A stretch of 31,044 nt of DNA from positions 1-31,044 of the forward strand of contig DHSK01000055.1 in the NCBI GenBank assembly GCA_002408445.1, read 5' to 3'. The notes below the pieces were generated by a model. It was not told the origin of the DNA and did not search any database. It worked only from the letters and a program-made list of their open reading frames with translations. The stretch is from Syntrophomonas sp. UBA5288 (GTDB lineage Bacteria; Bacillota; Syntrophomonadia; Syntrophomonadales; Syntrophomonadaceae). The position numbers and the translations under genes are program-made. Shown in pieces: positions 6,968 to 15,185 of this stretch (within the stretch, counting starts at the first letter, position 1; each line of letters starts with the position of its first letter).

Positions 6968-7144
6968 ATGAGTACGAGTGTGGTGCTATTAGGTCTGTTT
7001 ATTCTATTACTCTTTATTGAAAATCAGCGTGAACGTATTAAAATGCATAGATTATTGACAAAAGAAATTTCTAATTATTTTCAAGAAGACATAGCTGTTA
7101 AAAAATCTATTTTAGAGGAAATTAATAAAAGATCTGAAATATAG
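6968..7144 (+). CDS. 58-residue single-span membrane peptide
   Basis: This small ORF has a good GGAGGAA site eight bases before the ATG and a TATAAT box at 6929-6934. It encodes MSTSVVLLGLFILLLFIENQ and then a charged, probably helical tail ending KRSEI. Residues about 4-17 are a hydrophobic membrane span, and the rest would be a cytoplasmic amphipathic or coiled-coil helix. A hairpin follows the stop. Its own RBS, -10 box and terminator make it a likely real gene. Function is unknown; a small membrane regulator or toxin-like peptide are possibilities only. Confidence 0.6.
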   Translation: MSTSVVLLGLFILLLFIENQRERIKMHRLLTKEISNYFQEDIAVKKSILEEINKRSEI

Positions 7145-7174
7145 CACTGGGGCTAAACATTTAATCTTTGATGC

Positions 7175-7207
7175 ACTAAGAAGCTCAGCAATGCTGGGCT
7201 TCTTAGT
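7175..7207 (+). terminator. Hairpin after the small membrane peptide gene
   Basis: ACTAAGAAGC pairs with GCTTCTTAGT, extended by CAGC/GCTG across one wobble, with a 3-base loop. No long T run follows, so it may be a weak terminator or an RNA stabiliser. Confidence 0.55.
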
Positions 7208-7506
7208 AGTTTGCTCCTTATTGCGCAATTTATACCTTATTTTTATCACCTGCTATGGTTTGGGGAGAAGAACCTCCTCCAGTTTTAGGACTCATATTTA
7301 TTGCGGTTTTTTTATCTACCCTTTTTATATAGCTTTTATCAACGTAATTTCCTCAAAAGATATGTAATGAATCATCAACTTGGTTACTGCGCACAACAAA
7401 GGAAATCCGTTTCCTATAATTACATATATAAAGAGAAAAAGCAGTAGAGGAGAATATCAAATAGGGGCAGAGTTGTTGAAAGACACGCTCAATATTTATT
7501 TGCTTC
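7208..7506. other. Gene-poor stretch
   Basis: No convincing gene. A short plus-strand frame from ATG 7255 (MVWGEEPPPVLGLIFIAVFL..., 25 codons) looks like the broken edge of a membrane protein gene but has no ribosome binding site. The remainder is AT-rich. Confidence 0.4.
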
Positions 7507-7531
7507 AAAAAATGTGGGGGCCAAGGCCCCC
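7507..7531 (-). terminator. Rho-independent terminator of the YmaF-family gene
   Basis: On the minus strand GGGGGCC-TT-GGCCCCC (7516-7531) is followed by ACATTTTTT. It lies about 30 bases past the stop of the 7561 gene. Confidence 0.8.
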
Positions 7532-7560
7532 GTAGTCTTACTAATTTTATAGCCAATTTG

Positions 7561-7869
7561 CTAATCACCAATAGGATCGTCTATCATGGTTGCCAATCTA
7601 TAAGTGTGGCGATGGTTATCATTTAGTGTCGTTCTTAGCATAACAAAATGAATATGCCTGCCATTGCTAATAGGGATATCCAAGCCGGTAATCCCTCTGA
7701 TCGCATGGCGATGATCCTCGTAGAAATCTACATTGGTAGAGAAACGATGCCTATGTCTCCCATTGGATATTCTAATTGCCCGGGAGGTTACTCCGGCAAA
7801 ACGATGATTGTGCCCTTGTGTAACTTTGGTGCTGCCTAAAAACTCATGAACATGTCTAGGATCTGCCAA
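7561..7869 (-). CDS. YmaF-family histidine-repeat protein
   Basis: The 102-residue protein is built almost entirely of HxH motifs: HVH, HNH, HRH, HRH, HIH, HRH at residues 6, 20, 39, 53, 72 and 86. The spacing alternates 14, 19, 14, 19, 14, giving three tandem 33-residue units. This matches the YmaF family seen in Bacillus and clostridia, whose function is unknown; metal binding is a reasonable inference from the histidines. The start is TTG at 7867-7869 with AAAGGGGTGA about six bases upstream. No signal peptide is visible. The gene stands alone and ends at a GC-rich terminator. Confidence 0.85.
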   Translation of the reverse strand: MADPRHVHEFLGSTKVTQGHNHRFAGVTSRAIRISNGRHRHRFSTNVDFYEDHRHAIRGITGLDIPISNGRHIHFVMLRTTLNDNHRHTYRLATMIDDPIGD

Positions 7870-8157
7870 TTTAGGTCACCCCTTTACAAAAGAATATATT
7901 GTACCTTATTCCACTTAATGTAAAGCGGTGCATCTCCTTATTTCCTAATGCTTGATCGACCGCCGTAATATTTATTCCTGATTTGCTGATTAAAAGTCCA
8001 ATTCACCGCCAAGCAACCTGCCGTATTTCTTCGGCCGTGGGCCAACCACAATAACCTGCTTCTAAAATAGCCAGAGTATCACCACTTGTATCTGTTTCTC
8101 ATATAATAATTTTGGAAACAACAAACCATGAATAATATTGAAGTGGTGGTATTGCTA
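7870..8157. other. Intergenic region with a possible decayed minus-strand ORF
   Basis: On the minus strand about 8012-8105 reads TLAILEAGYCGWPTAEEIRQ and then VAWR before a stop, with a further plausible stretch (ISKSGINITAVDQAL) in another frame to about 7940. There is no start codon or binding site, so it is probably a remnant. The promoter of the spoVK-like gene should lie at about 8050-8140 but I see no clear boxes. Confidence 0.3.
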
Positions 8158-9045
8158 ATGGAAATATCCAAAAAGTTTGCTGATGAAGATAGCTTAACTC
8201 AAACTTATTCCCAATCCAATCTGCTGCATAATCTGCAATCCTTTCGAGATTTGGAAAAAATGATTGGTTTAACTGAGGTCAAGAAAAATCTGGTTGAAAT
8301 AATTGCTTTTGCTATTGTTCAAAGCCGCAGGAACGAACAGCATCTTAAAACCTGTCCAGCCGTCTTGCACATGATTTTCAAGGGTAACCCCGGTACAGGC
8401 AAAACTACTGTAGCCCGCACTCTGGGCAAGATTTTCAACGAAATCGGACTTTTAACCAAAGGACATCTGGTAGAGGTCGAACGGGCCGATCTGGTGGGCG
8501 AATTCATCGGGCATACCGCTCAAAAAACCCGGGAGATGATCAAAAAATCGCTGGGCGGCATCATGTTTGTGGATGAAGCCTATTCGTTGGCGCAAGGGGG
8601 AGAAAAGGACTTCGGGCGCGAGGCCATTTCAACCATAGTGAAGGCCATGGAGGACAACCGGGATAATTTTATCGTGATCCTGGCAGGATATTCGGCGGAA
8701 ATGGAATTCTTCATGCGTACCAATCCGGGTCTGAGGTCACGCTTTCCCATCCAGATAAACTTTCCTGATTATGATAGTGAAGATTTGTTTCAAATAGCCC
8801 TACAGATGTATAATGAACGAGAATATGAGTTAAGCAGCAAATGCAGATGGAAACTTCGCAACCAGCTAAACGAATTTGTTAAAGTACGCCATCCCCACAG
8901 CGGAAATGCACGCTATGCACGTAATCTGGTGGAAAAATCAATTCGATTACAGGCGCTTCGCATTGTTGAACGCAAGATATTAACCCGCCGGGAACTGATA
9001 TCTATAGAAGAATCCGACCTGCCTGCCGGCTTACTCCAGGTTTAA
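8158..9045 (+). CDS. spoVK: SpoVK/CbbX-type AAA+ ATPase
   Basis: Predicted hexameric AAA+ remodelling ATPase, related to stage V sporulation protein K and CbbX. SpoVK is required late in spore formation; its substrate is not established. Counting from the chosen start, Walker A GNPGTGKT is at about 76-83, Walker B IMFVDEAYSL at about 135, sensor 1 near ILAGY, and the Arg-finger motif NPGLRSRF at about 189-196. A C-terminal lid follows (NARYARNLVEKSIRLQA). I chose ATG 8158 because AAGTGGTGG lies nine bases before it; an upstream ATG at 8128 has no binding site. The protein is about 295 residues, close to the family norm. A truncated copy of the central domain lies at 3262. Confidence 0.88.
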   Translation: MEISKKFADEDSLTQTYSQSNLLHNLQSFRDLEKMIGLTEVKKNLVEIIAFAIVQSRRNEQHLKTCPAVLHMIFKGNPGTGKTTVARTLGKIFNEIGLLTKGHLVEVERADLVGEFIGHTAQKTREMIKKSLGGIMFVDEAYSLAQGGEKDFGREAISTIVKAMEDNRDNFIVILAGYSAEMEFFMRTNPGLRSRFPIQINFPDYDSEDLFQIALQMYNEREYELSSKCRWKLRNQLNEFVKVRHPHSGNARYARNLVEKSIRLQALRIVERKILTRRELISIEESDLPAGLLQV

Positions 9046-9070
9046 GCAACAGAAAGTGGTGAATAATAGA

Positions 9071-10306
9071 TTGGAAGCAATGAATTTAATAAAAGAGGCC
9101 GAAAAAGTACTTTACGCAAAATTTGAAGAACTGAATGAGATTGCTTTTGCCAACCAGGAGAAGGTGCTAAAGGCTTTGCAAAGAAAAAACGTGCATGAAT
9201 CGCACTTTAATTCTTCCACCGGTTACGGTTATGACGATATGGGAAGAGATGATTTGGAGGGAATTTATGCTGAGGTCTTTGGGGCGGAAGATGCCATGGT
9301 GCGCTCACAGATCGTATCCGGCACCCATGCTATTTCTTCCTGCCTGTTCGGCATTCTCCGTCCTGGTGATGAGCTGATTTCATTAATAGGAAGTCCTTAT
9401 GATACACTTGGCAATGTTATAGGAAAGAATAATCCGACCTTAGGTACTCTGGTGGAAAGGGGAGTAATATATCGCGAAGTTCCGCTTACCCCCGCACTTA
9501 ATCCTGATTTGGAGGCAATTGGTACGGCTGTCACTCCCCGCACCCGCATGGTCTTGATACAACGCTCCCGAGGGTATGCACTGCGCCCGGCCCTTACCGT
9601 AAAACAAATTGAAGCGATAACTCAGCTTGTAAAACGGATCAGCCCTGATACCATAGTAATGGTAGACAACTGTTACGGCGAATTTACCGATACGGTTGAA
9701 CCTACTCAGGTCGGAATCGATATAATGGCCGGTTCTTTAATAAAAAATCCCGGCGGTGGATTGGCTCCCGCCGGTGGATACATAGCAGGAAGAGCCGGCC
9801 TGGTGGGTCAAGTTGCCTGTCACATAACTGCTCCGGGCCTGGGCAAGGAACTGGGGGCCAGCCTGCAGAGCAACCGTTTGTTATATCAGGGTCTTTTTCT
9901 GGCACCGCATGTGGTATTGCAAGCTTTAAAGGGCGCCTGCCTCCTGGCTTATTGTTTTGCCCGGCAGGGATATGAGGTTTCTCCCAACTGGGATGAAGTG
10001 AGGGGCGATATCGTTCAAACCGTTAAGCTTAATAATCCGGATGAAGTATTAAAATTCTGCCAGGTTGTGCAAAGCAGTTCTCCGGTAGACAACAATGTCA
10101 GACTTGAATTTGCACCCATGCCGGGCTATACTGATAAGATAATTATGGCGGCAGGTACGTTTGTACAAGGTTCATCTATAGAATTATCCTGCGATGCTCC
10201 AATGCGTCAGCCTTACTGTGTTTACATGCAGGGCGGGTTGACCTACGAACACTATCGTTATACGGTGCGTGAATTGATCGATACTATTATATTAAAACGG
10301 GCCTAA
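9071..10306 (+). CDS. PLP-dependent aluminium-resistance/methionine gamma-lyase-like protein
   Basis: Fold-type I PLP enzyme of the Met_gamma_lyase / aluminium-resistance family, conserved in Firmicutes next to spoVK-like, glnA and lexA genes. The physiological reaction is not firmly established. The conserved STGYGYDDMGRD region, the IVSGTHA phosphate-binding segment, the VDNCYGEF Asp, and the PLP lysine in GSLIKNPGGG are all present. A GTG at 9056 would give 416 residues. I prefer TTG 9071 (411 residues) because GTGGTGA lies at proper spacing before it and this region uses TTG starts often; ATG 9080 is a third option. The gene begins shortly after the spoVK-like stop and is probably co-transcribed with it. 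Confidence 0.88.
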   Translation: MEAMNLIKEAEKVLYAKFEELNEIAFANQEKVLKALQRKNVHESHFNSSTGYGYDDMGRDDLEGIYAEVFGAEDAMVRSQIVSGTHAISSCLFGILRPGDELISLIGSPYDTLGNVIGKNNPTLGTLVERGVIYREVPLTPALNPDLEAIGTAVTPRTRMVLIQRSRGYALRPALTVKQIEAITQLVKRISPDTIVMVDNCYGEFTDTVEPTQVGIDIMAGSLIKNPGGGLAPAGGYIAGRAGLVGQVACHITAPGLGKELGASLQSNRLLYQGLFLAPHVVLQALKGACLLAYCFARQGYEVSPNWDEVRGDIVQTVKLNNPDEVLKFCQVVQSSSPVDNNVRLEFAPMPGYTDKIIMAAGTFVQGSSIELSCDAPMRQPYCVYMQGGLTYEHYRYTVRELIDTIILKRA

Positions 10307-10338
10307 TTTAAATATTTACAAATGGGGGATAATACTAT

Positions 10339-10818
10339 ATGCACACACTGATAATAATTGTTGTTATACTGCTATTATTAGCAGGAATGGCAGGAACGGT
10401 TGTCCCATTTATACCCGGCATTCCCTTGATGTTTATCGGCATTGCCGCCTATGGTTGGTATGATAATTTTCAGACTATTGATGCGCAATATCTGATCGTT
10501 TTGGCTTGCCTGACCCTTCTGTCGGTGTTTATGGATTACCTCTCCACCATGTTGGGAGCCAAATATTTTGGTTCGACCAAACAGGGAACATGGGGTGCAT
10601 TATTAGGTACGGTAATTGGATTATTCCTTTTCCCTCCCATTGGAATTATAGCCGGTCCCTTCGTCGGTGCCATAATTGGCGAATCCATGGCCGGGAAAGA
10701 CTCCAGAGCGGCTTTAAAAGTTGCCCTGGGTACCGTAGCAGGCCTTTTTACCGGTATGCTTTTTAATGTCATACTGGCTATCGGCATGGTATTATCATTT
10801 ATTATTAAGCTAATATGA
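10339..10818 (+). CDS. DUF456 membrane protein
   Basis: A 159-residue integral membrane protein of the DUF456 family, function unknown. Hydrophobic segments lie at about 3-45 (two, with GTVVPFIPGIPLMFIGIAAY between), 50-75, 85-115 (Gly-rich, GLFLFPPIGIIAGPFVGAIIG) and 125-158. The glycine-rich FxGPFxGAxxGE pattern is typical of the family. GGGGGA precedes the ATG. It lies 32 bases after the PLP-enzyme gene in the same direction, so it probably belongs to that transcript. Confidence 0.85.
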   Translation: MHTLIIIVVILLLLAGMAGTVVPFIPGIPLMFIGIAAYGWYDNFQTIDAQYLIVLACLTLLSVFMDYLSTMLGAKYFGSTKQGTWGALLGTVIGLFLFPPIGIIAGPFVGAIIGESMAGKDSRAALKVALGTVAGLFTGMLFNVILAIGMVLSFIIKLI

Positions 10819-10894
10819 TTGTATCAGTTGTTATAATGTGCTAATCTGACTTAGTATTTTATTTTTAGAAAGATTATAACTGGAGGTGCATTTT

Positions 10895-12223
10895 ATGAAT
10901 AAAGAAGAAATATTAAAACTGGCCGCGGAAGAAAACGTACAATTAATCAGGCTCCAGTTTACCGATATTCTTGGAGTAATGAAAAGTGTGTCTATTACGA
11001 TAGACCAATTGGAAAAGGCTCTGGATGGCGAATTGATGTTTGACGGTTCTTCCATTGAAGGTTTTGTCCGGATCGAAGAATCCGATATGTACCTGCGTCC
11101 CGACCCCAATACTTTTCTGATTCTGCCCTGGGACAACCCTACTTCAGAAGGCAAGACCGCCAGAATGATATGTGATATATTCAACTCGGAGAATGAGCCA
11201 TTTATTGGATGTCCCCGTCATGCCCTGGCTAAAGTACTGGCTGAAGCCAAAGAATTAGGATATACCATGCAGGTAGGACCTGAGCCTGAATTTTTCATGT
11301 TTCATCTGGACGAATACGGTCAACCTACCCTGGAGACCAACGATGCCGCGAGCTATTTCGATATGCCCCCGGTAGACAAAGGTGAAGATGCCCGGCGCCA
11401 TATGGTACAAGTGCTTCAGAAAATGGGATTTGAAATTGAAGCAGCCCATCACGAATGTGCTCCCGGACAGCATGAAATAGACTTCAAATATACCGATGCT
11501 TTAAAAACGGCTGATAATATTTTGACCTTCCGGATCGTAGTACGAACCGTCGCCCAAATGCACGGTCTCCACGCTACTTTCATGCCTAAGCCCATTTTTG
11601 GGATTGCGGGTTCAGGTATGCATTTACATGTATCCCTTTTCAAAGACGGTCAGAATATCTTTTATAATGAACAAAAACCCGATGGATTAAGTGATGTCTG
11701 CTGTTATTTTATCGGCGGTGTTTTGCAACATGCCCGGGCCATTTCGGCTATCACCAGCCCGACGGTAAACTCCTATAAACGTCTGGTGCCTGGTTATGAA
11801 GCTCCTATTTACATTGCCTGGTCTCACCGTAACCGCAGTCCGTTAGTTAGGATTCCGGCCCGGCGCGGCATAGGGACCAGAATCGAACTCCGGAATCCGG
11901 ACCCCACCTGCAATCCTTACCTGGCTCTGGCCGTAATACTTAAGGCCGGCCTGGACGGTATTAAAAATAAAATCGTTCCGCCGGGACCAGTAGAAGAAAA
12001 CATCTACGAAATGGATCTGGCGGCTCGTAAAGAAAAAAGTATCAAATCACTGCCGGAGAATTTGTATGAAGCCATCGACGAGCTCCGTAACGACAAACTA
12101 ATCCAGGAAGCAATCGGGCCCCACATTTATTCCCGCTTTATAAAAGCCAAAACTAAAGAATGGGAACAATATAGTTCTCGCATCTATGATTGGGAAATCG
12201 ATGAATACCTGGTTAAATTTTAA
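10895..12223 (+). CDS. glnA: Glutamine synthetase type I (alpha)
   Basis: Makes glutamine from glutamate, ammonia and ATP, the main ammonium-assimilation step. The 442 residues match the GSI-alpha class of Firmicutes, which lacks the ~25-residue insertion of the beta class. Visible motifs are FDGSSIEGFVRIEESDMYLRPD near the N-terminus (including the Arg linked to feedback inhibition in Bacillus), EPEFFMF, the ATP-binding KPIFGIAGSGMHLHVSLF, and the late SRNRSP-like segment HRNRSPLVRIP. The start is ATG 10895 with GGAGGTG seven bases before it. A GTG nine bases upstream lies inside that site and is unlikely. No GlnR-type operator is obvious upstream. A terminator follows. Confidence 0.96.
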   Translation: MNKEEILKLAAEENVQLIRLQFTDILGVMKSVSITIDQLEKALDGELMFDGSSIEGFVRIEESDMYLRPDPNTFLILPWDNPTSEGKTARMICDIFNSENEPFIGCPRHALAKVLAEAKELGYTMQVGPEPEFFMFHLDEYGQPTLETNDAASYFDMPPVDKGEDARRHMVQVLQKMGFEIEAAHHECAPGQHEIDFKYTDALKTADNILTFRIVVRTVAQMHGLHATFMPKPIFGIAGSGMHLHVSLFKDGQNIFYNEQKPDGLSDVCCYFIGGVLQHARAISAITSPTVNSYKRLVPGYEAPIYIAWSHRNRSPLVRIPARRGIGTRIELRNPDPTCNPYLALAVILKAGLDGIKNKIVPPGPVEENIYEMDLAARKEKSIKSLPENLYEAIDELRNDKLIQEAIGPHIYSRFIKAKTKEWEQYSSRIYDWEIDEYLVKF

Positions 12224-12261
12224 TTTAGCAATATAACTGAAAAAGATAACCTTCAAAATGA

Positions 12262-12297
12262 TAAAAAACTGCCGGTCTTAACAGCCGGCATTTTTTT
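12262..12297 (+). terminator. Rho-independent terminator of glnA
   Basis: GCCGG at 12271-12275 pairs with CCGGC at 12285-12289, flanked by A-run and TTTTTTT, about 45 bases after the glnA stop. Confidence 0.88.
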
Positions 12298-12383
12298 ATC
12301 ATTTCTTATATCTCGTACATTTTTTTTATATTTTTGTCAATCATTATAAGGAGGTCTTTATATTTTGAAAAGGATTTGAAATT

Positions 12384-15185
12384 TTGAATATTATTGGACA
12401 GATTTTAAAATTCTCAGTTACCGGCGTACTCAATACCCTGCTTGATTTTGGTATATTTAACCTCTTGGTTGCTGTTACCGGAGTTCAAGCCGGATGGCCG
12501 CTGGGATTGATAAATATGCTGAGCATTTCTGCAGCCGCTACCAATAGCTACTTTTTTAACCGGACCTGGACTTTTAATGCCGGTTCAGAACGGCACCACC
12601 GGCAAATAATCAAATTTGTTATAGCCACGGCTATTGGCATGATAATCAACAGTGCGGTATTGATGGGAGTTTCCTCTATCTCATCACTTATCCCGATATC
12701 GGTATTGGTGCTATTAAATATCGGTAAAATACTGGGGGCTGTTTTCTCTGCCACCTGGAACTTTGCGGCTTATCGGCAATGGGTCTTTGTTACTCCTGCC
12801 CCTAAGGCATATCAGGCCCCGAACCCGCCAGAAGTCATTTCAGATATGTTATCAATAATTATACCTGCCTTTAATGAATCCAAGCGTTTGGAAAATCGCA
12901 TAAGATCGTTGGCTGCCCCTATCCTGAACTGCAATTATCCGGTTCAAATCATTATCGTAAATGATGGCAGTAACGATAATACTCTTGAATTAGCCCAGCA
13001 AATGGCCGGCGAATTTAAATTTGTTACCTGTCTCAGCCATGAAGTCAATCGAGGCAAAGGTGCAGCGGTTCGGACGGGAGCTTTATCGGCCCAGGGCGAG
13101 TTCATCGTATTTACTGATGCAGACAGTACTTTTTCTTTTGACCACATCAGCAAAATACTGACATCTCTTAAAAATGGACATGACATAGCTATTGGCGTCA
13201 GAGAAGGTAAGAAACACCGGCTGGAAGGGGAGTCATGGTGCCGCCGGATTATGGGCAGGACATTTAACTTATGTGTACAGGCCTTGCTTTTGCCGGGCTT
13301 TTCCGACACCCAATGCGGATTAAAAGGTTTTCGCCGTCAGGCTGCCTATGAGATTTTTCATCGGCAATGCCTGCAAAGGTTTGCCTTTGATGTTGAGTTG
13401 TTGACTTTGGCACAGGCCATGCATTATGAGATTGCCCGAGTAGGAGTTACGGCAGTTGATTGTACAGGTTCGACCGTCAATCCCATTCTGGCCCCCCTGC
13501 AAATGGCAGCGGATATTCTAAAGGTTAAAATAGGATTAATATTTAATATCTACGGGCTTAGAGACCTTTCCGGGCTACGGCGGGAGGCAGGTGTGGCATT
13601 TGCGCTGTTTGTCTGTGCCATGGCCGTAAGACTGCCCTGGCTCTGGCAGGTGCCCAGATATATAGATGAATTAGGAGAAGTGAGTCTAGCTTTTGATATT
13701 TATCTGGGAAAAATTCTTCCGCTTCATAATACGGCGCATGATATAGGCGCTATGCATAATTACATATTGGCTGGTTTATTCAAAATATTCGGCCCCGGCA
13801 TTTACCTGCCGCGCTTTTATGTTGCTGTTACGTCTGCTTTAACGGTGGTGCTGGTATATCATCTCGGATGTAAGATATTTAATCGTCAGGTAGGTATGGT
13901 AGCGGCTGTTTTACTTTTAACCAATGGCATGCATATCCTGGTGACTCATATGGCGTGGTCAAATTGTACCACACCTCTGTTTTTTGTTTTAGCTTTACTG
14001 GCAACCATTAATGCCAGGGATAATAAGAGCGGGATCTGGTTAATGGTTTCTGCGCTGCTGTGGGCAGCCACTCTGCAAACCCATTCATCTGCCCTTGTAT
14101 GTGTAATGGCCGCTTCCATATACATTCTTTCTCCTTCTTTTCGCCGCCAGGCTAACTTAAAACCGGGTTGGTATTTGACATCGGTCCTGGTATTTCTCGC
14201 AGCTTATGCCAACATGATTTACTATAACGTTATCTCCCGGGGTTATAGTTTTAAATGGGCAGCTCAGAAATCGTACGCCTTAGAAACTAATCTTGGTCTG
14301 TTTTCGTACCTTGAAAATTTAGCCCGGATGTCAGTTGAATTAATGAGGGCAGTTAGCAGTACTTATACTGAACACGTAAATCTGGTTCATTATTTCTATC
14401 ATCCATTATTTTTACTGGCCATTTTATTATTGATAATCGGAATTCGCCAGGCTTGGAAACAACAGGAGTATTTATTAGTATTGATGATAGGCGCAGGCTT
14501 GGCAATAATTCCCTGGATTAATGCCCGCTATGCCTTCTACCTGACTACACGGTATATTATGCCGCAAATCATATGTGCCATTTTACTCATTTCGCTGGCT
14601 CTGGTGACCATCATCAAAAAATATAGTGTTATAATTGGGCGGCCTCGCCTGGTCACCAGTATCGCGGTTATGGTATTGGTAATGGCAGCCTGTATGCAGC
14701 CACTTCCATATTACAACTATTGCCGTCAAATGAGCGAAACTAATAACTCCAATAAAGTAGCGCTAAAGATTGTTCAAATCGTAAGTGCCAGTCCAGCGGA
14801 AAGAAGTATCGTATTGCTGGACCACAATTTGCCTATGCCTAACCGACCTCTTCCGACTCTGTTAGATCTCAATCGGCAACATTTTTCCGTATTCTCCCTT
14901 CCTTCTGAATCTTCCCGGCCAGATGCGGAGGTTTGGAAAAAAGCCTTCGCCCGTTATAGCAATAAAGAAGTAATTGCTATATTAAGCCAGTCTTCCTATG
15001 AACGGCTGAAGCCGCAGCTGAAGGCCAAGGAAATCCATTCGCTCAGCTTCAGAGTGATAATACCCAAACCTTTAGTCTCTCCTCAAACGGTTTATGTTGT
15101 AAGGATGAATGGTGATAATGGTGTTATTGCTAATGCTAAAGTTTCATCCCATAATACCGGGGCCAGGGCAGGGGAGGTCAAATGA
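12384..15185 (+). CDS. Membrane glycosyltransferase fusion: GtrA + GT2 + GT39-like
   Basis: A 933-residue three-part protein. Residues about 5-133 form a GtrA-like membrane domain with four spans. About 153-380 are a family 2 glycosyltransferase of the polyprenyl-phosphate sugar synthase type: SIIIPAFNES, VNDGSNDNT, and metal-binding DAD in VFTDADS. From about 400 on is a multi-span GT39/PMT-like integral membrane transferase with an early acidic pair in YIDELGEV, then a soluble C-terminal tail. One chain would thus charge a lipid carrier, flip or handle it, and transfer the sugar to an outside acceptor. The start is TTG 12384 with AAGGAT upstream; the frame is closed by TGA just before it. 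A stronger AAGGAGGT at 12348 serves a tiny 4-codon ORF (TTG 12365). The next gene overlaps by four bases. Confidence 0.88.
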   Translation: MNIIGQILKFSVTGVLNTLLDFGIFNLLVAVTGVQAGWPLGLINMLSISAAATNSYFFNRTWTFNAGSERHHRQIIKFVIATAIGMIINSAVLMGVSSISSLIPISVLVLLNIGKILGAVFSATWNFAAYRQWVFVTPAPKAYQAPNPPEVISDMLSIIIPAFNESKRLENRIRSLAAPILNCNYPVQIIIVNDGSNDNTLELAQQMAGEFKFVTCLSHEVNRGKGAAVRTGALSAQGEFIVFTDADSTFSFDHISKILTSLKNGHDIAIGVREGKKHRLEGESWCRRIMGRTFNLCVQALLLPGFSDTQCGLKGFRRQAAYEIFHRQCLQRFAFDVELLTLAQAMHYEIARVGVTAVDCTGSTVNPILAPLQMAADILKVKIGLIFNIYGLRDLSGLRREAGVAFALFVCAMAVRLPWLWQVPRYIDELGEVSLAFDIYLGKILPLHNTAHDIGAMHNYILAGLFKIFGPGIYLPRFYVAVTSALTVVLVYHLGCKIFNRQVGMVAAVLLLTNGMHILVTHMAWSNCTTPLFFVLALLATINARDNKSGIWLMVSALLWAATLQTHSSALVCVMAASIYILSPSFRRQANLKPGWYLTSVLVFLAAYANMIYYNVISRGYSFKWAAQKSYALETNLGLFSYLENLARMSVELMRAVSSTYTEHVNLVHYFYHPLFLLAILLLIIGIRQAWKQQEYLLVLMIGAGLAIIPWINARYAFYLTTRYIMPQIICAILLISLALVTIIKKYSVIIGRPRLVTSIAVMVLVMAACMQPLPYYNYCRQMSETNNSNKVALKIVQIVSASPAERSIVLLDHNLPMPNRPLPTLLDLNRQHFSVFSLPSESSRPDAEVWKKAFARYSNKEVIAILSQSSYERLKPQLKAKEIHSLSFRVIIPKPLVSPQTVYVVRMNGDNGVIANAKVSSHNTGARAGEVK

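Noticed and set aside
7353..7571. 72-codon minus-strand ORF
   Set aside because: It overlaps the end of the YmaF-family gene and runs through that gene's terminator; no ribosome binding site or family features.
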